A stretch of 64,000 nt of DNA, taken from Lanius collurio (taxonomy: Eukaryota > Chordata > Aves > Passeriformes > Laniidae). The stretch lies in NCBI GenBank assembly GCA_020086605.1, contig JACBWW010000047.1, positions 2,283,368-2,347,367 of the forward strand. The letters run 5' to 3'. Positions 25,675 to 38,404 of this stretch are shown here, one piece after another. A program made the position numbers and the translations under genes. Below the pieces are notes generated by a model. That model had not been told where the DNA came from. It saw nothing but the letters and a program-made list of their open reading frames with translations, and ran no database searches. The first letter of the stretch is position 1. The number at the start of each line of letters is the position of its first letter.

Positions 25675-28600
25675 CCTGGAATCTTCACTCTCCTTTCTGG
25701 CAGCAATGCAGGAGAGGGTGTTTTGCAGGATGGTTGTACCACCTCCACAGAGATGGCATTAATAAACAGAGCTGCATATTAGAACACACATGTATGTATC
25801 TGCACAGACCTAGAGAGCACCCAGATGAGACACAGAGAGAGAAGGAACAAACAGTTCATTCTTTGTATGATATTCACAGATGTGATTTTGGGTTGTATCT
25901 GCTCTGACATGTGATCTCTCCCATGGCATTGCAAAGTACTGATATAAAAACACCACTTGAAGGCACATGAAATCCTTAGGAAAGGCAGTTGTGCCAGTCA
26001 GCATCAAATGGAGATACTGCTGGCATGCAGATTTTTAAAGGAAGTATCTCATTGGCATTCCTTTGTGTCCAGTGTGCCTCAATTAAAATCAGTCACTGTG
26101 CGACAATAAAAAAAAAAGATAAATACTAACAGAAAAGCAAAGAATTATTTTATAGCCTCGAGCGTGTGGTGAGCAGGATCTGTAGGAGGATTATGATAAT
26201 TCTGACAAAATTATTAGGTATTATCATATGCTGTAATTTGGATAAAGACAATGAGCTAAAACAGAAAGGAAGATTATGGCCAGGTCTCTGCTTCTCCATC
26301 AAAGCCCTAAGGCTGTGCTACAGGACACTCACACTGACCCTGCTGACATGGGCTCCAAAGCCCTGGCACCTTCTCACCCCAGGCAGCTTCTCATGAAGTT
26401 CTTCTGTCCAAAGTCTTTAAAGGCAGTAGGATGAAGACTCACCAATAGCTTAAGATAGAAAATGCTTGAGAAAGGGAAAGGATGCAGAGCATCACTTCAA
26501 AGTGCTGAGCAAGATCCTTTTATTTCTATTAGCAGCACTGCAAAATTACTTGAAATAGGGGAGGGAACAGGAACTATCACTTTTTGCTCAGTCTGAAAGA
26601 CTTAACTAAGTTAGGTGACCTAGCACATGCTTTTTACTGCACATCATGAAACTAAACCCCTCAGTTGCCATTCTCATGCCCATTCTGGCCCTGCTCATTT
26701 TTGCCAATGTGCCATGTTCACTCTTTCTGCCCTATTCTAACACAGTGTTGTTTCCTTTCTCTGGATATAATTAGTTAATTCACAAAGTACACCAAAACTA
26801 AGCAATCAGAATGCAAACCAAAAATGAACACTGCACTGGAAAGATGAGTTACTCCTTTTAACATCAAACTGCATGCCAATTTAATTTTCCCTGTCCAGAA
26901 CCAGCTTGGCCACCAGACCTTAGTTTAAGGGGACACTCCTCTGGGGTGCTCTGCATGGGAAAATCTGCCAGTAGTGATTACATTTTGACAAAAACACCAC
27001 TTCCATGCTGTCACCAACCCCCATGGTCAAGGGATTTCTGACACTCACCCTCAGCACTCCCCAAACAGACCACACAGCCTGTAATATGCTCATCCTCTTC
27101 TCACATCCATGGAATCCAACGAGATCACCTCTTCCATACAGGAGTGTCTGGGCCATTCTGAGTGACATTCCCAGCCTGTGGAGATCATGGCTTATTTCTC
27201 ACCACCTCACAGTTCTCTGCATTCTCTTGACTTAGCAGGTCACTCACTGACAATATCTTAAAGTGATTTCTGTCTCTTTGCTCTCCTCAAAACCAGAAGA
27301 GACAGGCATTGCTCAGAGCTCACCTCTGTTTTCTTCCTGCCCCTCTGGAATTATCATCTCTGCTAATCAAACAGGAGCAAGAGAGCTACAGGCCCCAGCT
27401 TGAGCTCCCTTTTCTGACATCTCTGGAATCTTTGGGAACTTGCACCACAGCTTTGAATGCCTTGGTGCAACTTTCCCTTCTCTACTGCCCCACACTCAGG
27501 CATGCACACACAGGCATCCATCCAAGCATTCCAAGGGCTTCATTCCTGCACTTTTGGCTGAAGAAAAGAGCAAGTGTAAGGAAACCCCCTCTGAGACCGA
27601 CTGCACATCCTATAAAATGGCCTCTACGGCAAGTAAATAAATAATGTGATCCTTGTTTTTGATTTAGACTGTAGTTTCCTTTTTAGTAACATTAGTAGCT
27701 CTTAGTAACTTTACTTTTCAGTAACTTTTTAGTATGCTTCCACAGCATATTCACTGACTCAACAGTATTTAATAGGAGGCTCGTACTCTTTTAATGGGAC
27801 TTTAATTATGAATTAAACTGTAAACTTGTTTCTTTGGTTTTTAGTTCCTCTAGCACTTTATGAAGTGATAGTGTATTCAAATTCTTCTTCCAACAGATGT
27901 ACTGCTTCAAATTTTTACATTAGGAAATAGGGCCATACTCTTCTTGCCTGACTACTGCTCTCCTCCATGGCATCAGATTAAAACTAAACCAAACCAAACC
28001 AAATAATGTGCTAAAAAAAGGCCAGGCACCAAATAAACACTAACCGAGATGAATCCTGAGCTTCAATTATTCAATGTTCCTTCATCTTGCTACATACAGC
28101 ATATTTAGTTGAAATAAATAGAAACACTTATATCTCACAGTCACCTCTGTCCATTTAAATGGCAAAACACATTTGACTTTGTAATGAAGTGCAGAGCTGT
28201 TTATGTAGCTCCATGTTTTGGAATTAAGCAATAGACCCCATGAAATCACTCATTACCACCAAGTCTGCTGATTAGAGCCTCAGGCAAGTGTAAGGGCAGT
28301 TAACTCTCTAACACCACAATTTCCAAGCCCAGTAATGACTTATTCCCAGGTCTTTCTTCTGTTAGACATGACATCCCTTCCAACACAGAGCTTTTACAAA
28401 AATGCCTTAAAATTTACATCTCTGCTAGATCATTCACTAATAAATGTAAAAAAGTAAATACACAGAGTACAGTTAATGGGAGAAAGCTGTCTCCTAGAAC
28501 AGCCAAACAACAGGACAATCTTCATTTAGAGTCACAATCTCTAGGCCAGTAACAAGAAGCCTGACAGGCCTGCAAAACTGTACCCAGAACACACTGAATA

Positions 28601-29377
28601 TATCAAATGTCATCTGCCTGTGTTTAATAGATCTGATTGACCTGGGAAGGCAACATCTCAATAGATCAGGAAAGGGGGGCCATGTCCTGGTCTACTGGAC
28701 TACAAGGAGAGAGCTGGCAGGCCATTCCCATCTTCAAGAATGGCAGCACAGACTGATCACTTCGTTGTAAAGCAAACTTCTGCACCCCAGATTTACAAGA
28801 TTACCTTCAGAAAAGGATCACAGGCTACTTAAACATGGTTCTAAGTAGTGAATACATTCAGTAAACCATTTTTCTCATTTTATGTTTGTAAGTGTACATA
28901 TATAATTACACCCAGTTATGAAAATACTTGAGGTGAGTATATCTCCTGCAAATTTTGTTTATAAATCTGTTACAAAAACACCCCAACTTCAGTTTATTAA
29001 ACCAAGAAGACTGAGGTGGTTTTTTACATATATTAATTTTTTTTTCTATTATTATAACGTCTGATGGACTCTGACGGTGGATGTCACAGCTGCCAAGTTC
29101 TTAAGACTTTAGTTTTGTGTCTGCAACTACCAAGCTGTTAAGGCTGTGGCTCAAAGCAAGTCTATTTTCAGTTTTTCTGGTGTAGACCCAGAATCAACCA
29201 TATTTCACACAGAGCTGATACCAGGGTTCAGACTTCTTATCAACTGCAAGTTTAATATCACACGATAACATCACAGTGTGCTGTCAGTGGAGTCAAAATA
29301 TGAATTCACTGCTAGACAGCAATAGGATTTATTTTCATGCTCTCTAACCACACACAGCCACAGAAATACGTATCTGT
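25675..29377. other. Intronic sequence without recognised genes
   Basis: AT-rich intron. Minor features are several loose AGTAAC/TTAGTA repeats at about 27680-27735 and a short (AAACC)n microsatellite at about 27981-28004. No exon or transposon was recognised. Confidence 0.6.
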
Positions 29378-29398
29378 GGGACAGGGAGGGAGGGAGGG
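29378..29398 (+). other. Potential G-quadruplex motif
   Basis: Five GGG runs occur within 21 bases (29378-29380, 29384-29386, 29388-29390, 29392-29394, 29396-29398), with loops of three, one, one and one bases. This meets the usual G3+N1-7 definition. It lies on the plus strand, so the ERBB4 transcript carries the C-rich complement and a quadruplex would form in DNA only. It sits about 400 bp left of the CpG-dense block. Confidence 0.75.
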
Positions 29399-29782
29399 AA
29401 GTGAGCTTTTCCAAAGGTACAAAGACAAATTAGTTGCTCATTAGATAATATGTAATTATATACAGTGAAAACATATCTACGCACTTAAATGTTTGAGAGA
29501 AAAGAATACACATAATTTGATAAAAAGATATGTGTAATGCACTGTCCAGCACGTTCAAACCCTTCTGCTCAGAAATGAAGCAGCGAGGTAGCGAAGAGTT
29601 GAAAAAAATTGCCTGTTCTTGCTCTGCTCCTGACATGGAGAAGAACACCCGAGAACAGAAATGAACCCATGCGTGTTATGCACATTTTAAGGCCAAGATA
29701 GAAACAAAATTCCTTGAAGATCTCCTTTTGGGCCAGGGCAGCTCGGAGGAGCATTATCTGCTGCTCATGCCCTGTCCCCAGC

Positions 29783-30406
29783 TCGCAGCACAGGTTGCCT
29801 CCCGCTCCAAGGCTGCTGCTGTGGCAGCCAAGCCTGACAGGAGAATGACGGCAGCTCGGGAGCAGCTCTGCTCCTGTAAATTACTCTGACAGCCAAGGGC
29901 TGCTGGGGGAGAGGGGATAAGCCACGCTGCTCAGCCACCGGGAGCTGAAGTAATTAGCTGGTGTAATGAAGAGAGAGGGAAGGAGAGGAGCGGTGGATGG
30001 CGCAGTGCTGTACTGTCAGCAGTATCATCCTCCAAGGCTCGCCAAACAATGCCCTGCTGAGCCCCCAGTAATCTCTACACATGGCTACCCATGAAGAGAG
30101 TAATTAAGAAATGTCATTGGCTCCTTGGGAAAATACCACCGGGTCTCAAAAGAATGATGATAATCTCCATAACAGCCCTGCTCTCGCTCGCTCTCTCCTC
30201 TTTGTTTTGGTAGGGAGTAAAACGCGTCACAACGCAAGGCTTTTGTTCTTCCTTTTGTCACACACCAACCCAAACAAAGCTCTGCCGCCTGAGCCGAGAC
30301 AAAGCTGTGTTTAGAAGCGACTGCAGGCACTCCCAAAGTCTGTACTGCTGGGGAAGCCACATCTGCATCGGGCATCCCGACTAAAAAGAGAATTTGAAAG
30401 TCAACG
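29783..30406. promoter_or_regulatory. CpG-dense candidate enhancer or alternative promoter
   Basis: I count 21 CpG dinucleotides in about 624 bp, far denser than the surrounding intron. The block contains two TAATTA homeodomain-type cores (29951-29956 and 30101-30106), GC-rich and AT-rich sub-blocks, and no transposon signature. ORFs in it are short, overlap on both strands and show no domain. Such unmethylated-looking islands inside long developmental introns are often enhancers or alternative first-exon promoters. No TATA box or first exon could be identified, so this is inference from composition. Confidence 0.35.
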
Positions 30407-33400
30407 GCCAGGCACAAGGCAGGTAAAATCATCTTATAAAGTCTGAGTAACTTTTACAGCAACTTCTGGATCCAACAAGCATCCAAGGATGTGGTGAGAG
30501 AGGCAGTGCTACAGCCCTCCCCCAAGGGCCAGGGAAGTCCATGCAGGACTGCTGCTTCAGGTGTGACCCTAAAGAAGCATTCCTGCAGACAGTTGTGTCA
30601 CCTGGGGAAAAAACCACTACTTCCAAGCCCAGGTAAACAAGACAAGGGCTATTTTTCCAGCACTGTGCCAGACTTGTGTCATCCTTCACTGAGTGACCTT
30701 TGTATCATACTCATTCTGCATCAATCAACCTAAAAGTCTGTCCCCATTAATTGACACCGTGCCTGAGAATGTGTCCAAAACTGATCTTAGTGGTAGTGAC
30801 CTGCAGCTTTCTTATAGACAGACAGATATTAAAGGTTTTTCAGGGAACTCCATACTGCTGGGGAGCAAAGAGTATGTACTGTTAGAGAGCAATGCCAGGA
30901 GTCTTTGAGGAAGCTGGAAACATCTCTGCCATTCTTTCTCTCCCTGCCTCCTTGATGTCTACCACTGGAAACTCATGAGACCCAAAAAAATATCTTGCTC
31001 ATCACAGCTTCACCTGTATAAATACCAGAAATCCCCTCACACAAGGTGTGATTAATTACACAGCAAAACTTTCAGAGAAAAAAGGGTTATTGCAGCAGTC
31101 TGCTAATGAGTCTGATCAATTCAAATACTTTCTTCCTTCCCCAAAATTTCATTCCAGGTTGTTTAATCTGCTCTCTGAAATTAAGCAGTCGTGTCTACAT
31201 AGCTAACACACCTTTGGTTCTCCAATTCACTGCACATTTGGATTGTACTAGAGGAACATATTTGCAGCAGGAGAGTAGACAGTTGAGAGTTTAAACATAA
31301 CTATTGCTATTTCTATTTATTCCAGCCTGGTTTTCTCCCCTAATGGAAGGGATAAGATGAGAAGCTTTCATCTAAAAGGTGTTTTTTGGGTTACACAATG
31401 CTAAAGGCCCAGGTTCCCTACTGAAGGTTTGCAGCTGCCAGCACAACTCCTAGTCACTACCTCATGTTTTTTTCTGGAAATCTTTTGGCAGAAACACAGC
31501 ACACATTTGTGTGTTCTGAAAGTCTGAGCAATTTTTTTTCTGCAAGTATGATTACATGTAGAATGTTGATGCCATGACAAAGTAGTATATGAGGGTAAAA
31601 TAAAAAAAAAAAATAGTAACAACCCCCTCCATTTTCCAGCCTCCACTGATTCTTGTTGCTGTCATTATCCAAAGGAGCCTGATGGGTCCCTGTTAACTAT
31701 GTCTAGCTTCCCAATTTCCAGACATTACCTAGTGACACTGCTGGTTTTAGTCCAGCAGTCCCCCTCAGGATATAGCTGAAACCAAACAGGTAAGTAATTA
31801 GGCAAAAGATGATCACGGTGAGGTTAAAAATATAATGGAAAAATGAATCTTTAAAAAGAGCTGAATACACAGTTTGGAGAAAATGGAATTGATGGAAAAT
31901 GACACCTCCTCACGGGCAGAAAGAAGGGTGGAAAAAGTAAGGCTTTTTAATGGCTTTTGGAAGAAGGGCAAAGTATTTTTAATTTTTACACTGAACTATT
32001 GAAAAAGTACTAAAAAAAGATTAAAGTCTGTTAAAAGTCCAAATGGAGAATTACATCTGCAGTAGGCACATAACCTAGCCCGATAAAGTTGCAATCCTTG
32101 CAAAGGCTATATTAAGAGTTTTGGCTTCCTCTGTACCTCTTCTTTGCCTCTTTCTACAGAAAATGCATTTTTCTTCAGCTAAGGATTGGTAGGTTTGTAC
32201 AAATACAAAGGGCATTTTCTTTGTGAGTCCTAAATTTTCAGTAATGATGTCCCTGAGTTTTTTATTCTGAGTGAAAGTTGCAGAAAAATAGAAGTATTAC
32301 AGGGACATGTGTAACTGATACAGCCTGCAAAAGCTGCAAGTATCCTAAATCTCCTTTTGATTCCAGGTACAGAATCAATTCTGAAGCAGTGGGCAATGCC
32401 CCTTCCTGCCCATTTATATTATTCTTGTGTACAAGGGTCCTGAACCAGGTGTTGCCAACAAGCTCAGATAATTTGGGTAAGGACTTATCAAGTATAGCTG
32501 GCCAGGAATCCTTTTTAAAAGCAGTGTCCTCTGCAATAAACAAAATGATTTAACACCATTGCTACAGCTGACCTCCTGTAATATTTTTATTTAGCTTGAA
32601 CAAATCCACACAGGTACTTTGACCCCAATGGATTTTTTTGCAACTAGAGGGGATTTGCTCACCTATTTTCAGAGGGATTTACAATAAAACATAAAGCTTT
32701 GGGTCTATACTACTTTAACTAAATACCTGACTGAATGGGGAGATACAGCTTCATCAAAAAGCCACTCCATGTTCTAACAAGGCTCCTGAGGAGAAAAAAC
32801 CACAGAGTTTCAAAGCATTGGGGAAACACTTGGCTGAGCACTCCAGGCCCCAGTAAAACATGTATTTTGTGGGCTACTTTGCTATGAAGCTGTAAAACGG
32901 GTAAAAAAGAAAATGGTAAAAATGGACGTGGTAGAGAAGGGGGGGAAATTATATTTAATAGGGATATAAAATTTCACCTGACTCAGATCAAATGCTTCTG
33001 TCATTGCTGTCAGGCAAAATTATGGCATCAGTATTAACAGTGCATTCCTTTGAATCTGCAGTCCTACTTTTCATATTGATTTGTGGCAAAGGGTCAATAG
33101 AGAATCCCTAAAACGTACATATATGTATAGGTTTGGATATATGAGTGACAGGCAGCAATGCTAAGTCTGTGTGTGCAAGCATGTGCACATCCTGTTTCAT
33201 TTTTCCCTCATTTGCCAGATAAACATCTTTTCAAACACATTCATTATTGTGACAACAGGTTGAATCTGCAATTCACCATCTGCCTAAACAACATTAACCT
33301 TCATGCAACCTTACATTATTATTGTTTGGCTTTGTCTGAAATTTAAAATACCCCTAATATAAGGTGGAGGGACAACCCCTGCACTTGGCATCATCTGCTC

Positions 33401-36400
33401 TATTATAAACACATCCACCTGGAAGCCTGCATTTGAGATGGATTTCCAGCTCAAATTTCTTAATGTCATTTGGGCACGGTGTCTCAAACACAACCACAGA
33501 AGGCACAATAAAAGAAGGCCATTAACCACTTCAAGGTTCATTTCATGGTTTCACTCATGAAACTGCCATCAGAAACGGAAGTATTTCTTCAGATTTTTGC
33601 AGATTCTGATATTAATATTTCTGCAATATTAAAGATAACTTTATATAAAACATAAACTTTTATACATTAAATTGTTGCTTAGATAGTGGCAATAACTTGA
33701 ATTGCTTCTCAACTGCATACTTAGCATACTTTGATCCAGAAAGGAGAAATGGAGGAGTGCTTTGAAAAGCATTTTCAGAGATAATACTTGGCTTATTTTT
33801 CTTATTGCTGAAAAGACCATGCTGGGCCTTGGCTTTCCACAAATGCAGAGCCTGTACCTTGTTCTGTTCCCTCTCCTTATAGAGCCCACTGCTCCATGCT
33901 GTCAGTCCTCTGCTCAGTTCCAAACAGACCTTTCCACTGTTGCTACCAATATCCATTAGCAAAATATTTTCACAAATACTGTACAATTCACTTCCATCAT
34001 CCCCTACCACTCTGCACTTAACATTCAGAAATTAAGTAGGCAGGGACTGGTCTCTGCCCCAAACACTTTTGAAATCTAACCTTGTAAAAGGAGTTTTGTT
34101 GTAGTGATGAGGCATGAGCCCACTTTGCTCTTATTTTACCCCTTTTTTCCCCCCCTGTTTAATTGCATTGGCACAGGATGAACTGGTATGAAATTAAGAC
34201 ACAAGGTGGCCACTATAACCAAACCCCCAAACATGCTTGGATCTCTGGGAAGGCTGGATCTGGGTCTGAATTCTGAAATTTCTGCTTCTCTCTGCTCATC
34301 ACTGAGGATGTGAGCCCTGGGAATGTCGGGGTCCCAGACCCACAGAGGCTGAAGGAGGAATCAGAGGATTTAGACACCAGTGATGGCAAAGATGTGTCAC
34401 TTTGAAAATAAACATCTTTGTTTTGTTTCTGCACGCTTGTTTGCTCTAAATGCTTTAGCTAAGCCTCAATAGCAATATTTCACTGTGAGAACATTATCTC
34501 CTGACAATTATGCAATTCTATTAACATCATTGCCTTTTTAATCTATGAAAGGTTACATTAAACAGAAAGAAGACACACAGGAGACTAGAGAAAGTACCTA
34601 GCCTTTCAGGAAAAAAAAAAAAAAGAAGATTATTCAAATTATTATCCTGACATTTATTTTTATATGATGAAAAATAGAAAAAGAAACATAGCAGTGTTTT
34701 GGTGACCTGAATGCCAGCAGAAAGTAAATCAAAACTCACAAAATAAATGCAAACAACGGGACAGATTCTTCCCTCTGTTCAGAAATGTTTACATGGGTGG
34801 GGTGAATAAGATTAAATGGGAAATGGCTATATTCTGTGGACCTGTCTGCAGCAGCCATTACTGAACTGTCCCACAAAGCAGATGGAAGAGGATGATTTAA
34901 GGTTTGCTACCTTACAGAGATCCCTTGCTGCCTAAAGAGTCGAGGAAAACCAAAAGCAACCTCTACTTTTGAAATATTAGCAGTGTAATAGCCTTCAGTG
35001 TCATATGGTGAAAAACATCTACCAACTGGTATTTATGCACTGGCCACTACTGGTTGACTATTCCAGCAGCCAAGCCCTTCCCACAGCACAGACCCAGGAA
35101 CATGCATTCCAGACCCAAATACCCAAGAGAGTTGCCTGGAGCAAAGAGGAGCTCTGTCCCTGCAGGTACAGCATCACAGTGTTGATGAAAACACCACAGC
35201 TGGACAGAATTTGCTTATTCTTATTAATTCTCAAGGCTGGGGGGAAAAGGCCCTAATTAATCTAATAGGTTATACATTGAATTATTTGCTCAGTTCCCCC
35301 CAGAAGGCTCCTTCTAATCTTGGCTACAATTCAAAATCATCTCAGTGACCACACATCCCACTGCTTTAGTTCTTCCCAAAGTGCCACCTTCCAGCTGGGG
35401 TCACTGTCCAGCAGCACATGAACCTCTGGAAGCTGGTAAATTCTCCTCTGACTCCCCAGGTACTTGTGAATTGTGGTCTTAAAATAACTCTGTGAGAAGG
35501 GAGGCAAATGCATGGAAAAAAGGAGTTGTGCATTTCTCTTCCTAAAGCTGAAATAAATGTACACATGTGTTTTTTATCAAGAATGGGCAAAAGACAATTG
35601 AGCCAGCAGGGAATTTACTGATGCTCAGGCCTCTGCAATGGACTGGCTTTCCTATCTCAGAGATCCCATTAGTTATTAGTTAGGAGAACTCAGAAAAATC
35701 AGTTTATGGCCATTATTTGTTCAAGTACATCTGGAATGCCTTATGACCTGTACTTAACTGGCTCTTGTCATCCACTCAAGGACTTTTTATCCTCCTCTTC
35801 AATGCCATCCTGCCCTCCTACACAGTGGAGGAGGGATCTGCAACCACAATCCCACAAGTACAGACAAGGGGGGTTACTTTCCCTGTGTTCTGTCACTGCT
35901 TGAGAGGTTGTTGTACAGTGAATGGAGGAGGCACCTGAAGCAGGAGAGAAACAGGAGAGCATCTTGCTTGGGAGCTGGTGCTGTGTTCTGCTAGAGTTGA
36001 ACAATGGCAAAATTGCTAAAGAATTCTAGAAACTGCACCCCTATTTGCCACTGGGGCAAAACCACTAACAGCCACGTTAGGATTCACTGCACATGTAGGA
36101 GTAGAAGTATTATGAGCTGGTCCTTGGAATTCAGACTGCTACCAAACAAGTCATATTTCCTCTGAAACTGTGTACATTCAGCCCTTTAAATTTTTCAGTG
36201 TTTCTCACCTCACACTTGTTCCTTTCCTAATTTCCACTTTGAGATGTATGCTCTGCACATGGCTGCTGGCAGACAAAGGTAAAGCAATATTAGTAGTTCA
36301 GTATGCAGGGCCAGCATAAGGCATGGAAGTACAAGAGTACTTTTTAGACTTTATTCCTAGTTCTGATAATGTGACTCATCATTTCCATGAATTGGAAATT

Positions 36401-38382
36401 TCTGTTTTTTATTTCTCATGGTGCTCCTCATGGAAGTATTTGCTTGCCCTTTACTAAACAGTCAGAATTACTCAGTCTGGAACTCCACTTTCTCACCTTT
36501 CTTTACTTCACCTTAAATGACTGTATTTATAACAGAAGTAGAGGGTAATGCCTGTCACAAGCCACAATTAACAAAGACCTAACACTTAGAAAAATCCTGT
36601 ACAGAATCTTACTTCGGTTGTTACTGGACATTACTTGGGCTTGGAATACAGAAATTAGGCAAAAGAGAAATTTATACCAGCCCACATGTTCTCTGTGAAG
36701 AGCTGTGAACAGACACAGAAACGTTAGAAGGACTTCTCAAGGTCACTACTCCAACCCCCTTCTCAAAGCAAGACTATCAGCAGTGCTGAGTCTACTATTT
36801 AAATACTTTGTTTGTTTTTAAAACAAACTAGCAACTGGCAAACATTGTGTTTTCTAAGCAATTAATTTCTTCATGGGCAATGAGTAAAAGATCTGTGCAT
36901 TAAACCATCCCTGGAGGTACAAAGAGATCACACCTCTCTAGCTGTGAGAAGGCCTTTCACTGGATTGGCAAGGTGACCAGTTGTTCCTTTACTTACACTG
37001 AGCTGAAACCAGGAAAAAAACCAACAGTCCCACTTGCAGTTGTGTTATTCCTACCAAAATCTGCTTGAAATAAAACTGGACACTGAAATTATTGGTTACA
37101 CCAAAATAACAGGGCAACATTTGAGAGCACCACATTTTCTCCTACTCCAGGCTAAGGTTTTTATGGAAGTCTGAGCTATTTAGGCAGTAAAACTTTGTGG
37201 CTATTCCAACAATTATGTTACAGAAGTGTCACTCACTCACTAGCATCACTTACACACACCAATGGCCAATAATGACACATTTGGGCAATATTAATACAGC
37301 CTGTTACTGCAGAAAACATAAATTAGTCCCTGTGGGGAGCAGTATTATGGGCTGTAATTTCAGATCAAGCTTCTATGACAATACAAGCCTAGAGACTGCA
37401 GTCTGAACCACACTGAACCTACTGAGACATTGCAGCTTTGGAAAGCCATCTATAGTTTTCCCTGTAAATGGCATGCTGTCCTAATAAATGAAATGGTTTT
37501 ACATGCCTTTTACCAGTTTCCACTAAGGCTAGTTCAATTTCAGAACTCATTCTTTAATTGTGATGTTATCTGAGAAGAAGCCTTTCCAAATGCCAAGGTA
37601 AATGAGCATCAACAAGGTGATGGATGAAAAAAAAGGAATGTACTCTGCAGGCAGACATCAGAATATTGAGACAGATTCAATTACATAACATTTACCTGGG
37701 CTCTCATGTTCCAGTCCTTCTATTAGATCACCAGCTTAAGCCCAGACACTTTTAAAAGATTGTAGCTGGCCAGGAAAATCTGCTTCCTGGAATAGGAGAA
37801 GCTTTGGGTATGCAAACATTGCGAGGAAGCTTTCCTCTGACTGCTAATTAGAATGAAAAGAAGTGCCATGCAGCTCCATATGGTACCCAAGTACATCAGC
37901 ACCCTTGAGGCAGAATTACCTGACTCATTATATGGCTTAGCAAAAAGTGTGACTCTTCTGGAGACTGCTGATGTTCCATATGAAGGGCTGCCTTTCCTTT
38001 GGGTTTTAGCTTGGTCTTTTTTTCTTTTTTTATTTTTTTGCTTTCTTCCTAAAGAATCACAGGAAGTACTTGGCAATAAGCCAGGGATTCTGTTTTAGAA
38101 ACTGTATTGAAAACACCTACAGAGTTGTTTTTTCTGTTATTGAACTTGTACTGACTATTAGAAACGTTAGAAAAAGTGGTGTTTTACAGATCTGCTGAAG
38201 TTAAAATACCTGCTATTTCTAACAACTTCCAATTGCTGCTGGGCTCAAAATACCCATTAGCTGTCTCTCTTCAGGGCAGTGAAAGTTTATGTTATCATTT
38301 ATAAAAAGAAGACTGCTTGCAAGTCTCTACTATCCATTTCTGGTAAGTTTTGGCTTCATAAACCAACGATGGGCCTGCCATA
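30407..38382. other. Intronic sequence without recognised genes
   Basis: Eight kilobases of AT-rich intron with homopolymer runs (A12 at 31602-31613, A14 at 34611-34624). No CR1, LTR or exon was recognised. ORFs are short and domain-free. Confidence 0.6.
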
Positions 38383-38404
38383 AATGATGTGATATCACAT
38401 CATT
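38383..38404. repeat. 22-bp perfect palindrome
   Basis: The half-site AATGATGTGAT (38383-38393) is followed immediately by its exact reverse complement (38394-38404), with no spacer and GATATC at the centre. Bases outside do not pair. A symmetric protein-binding site or a chance or mutational palindrome are both possible. No transcription factor is assigned. Confidence 0.9.
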
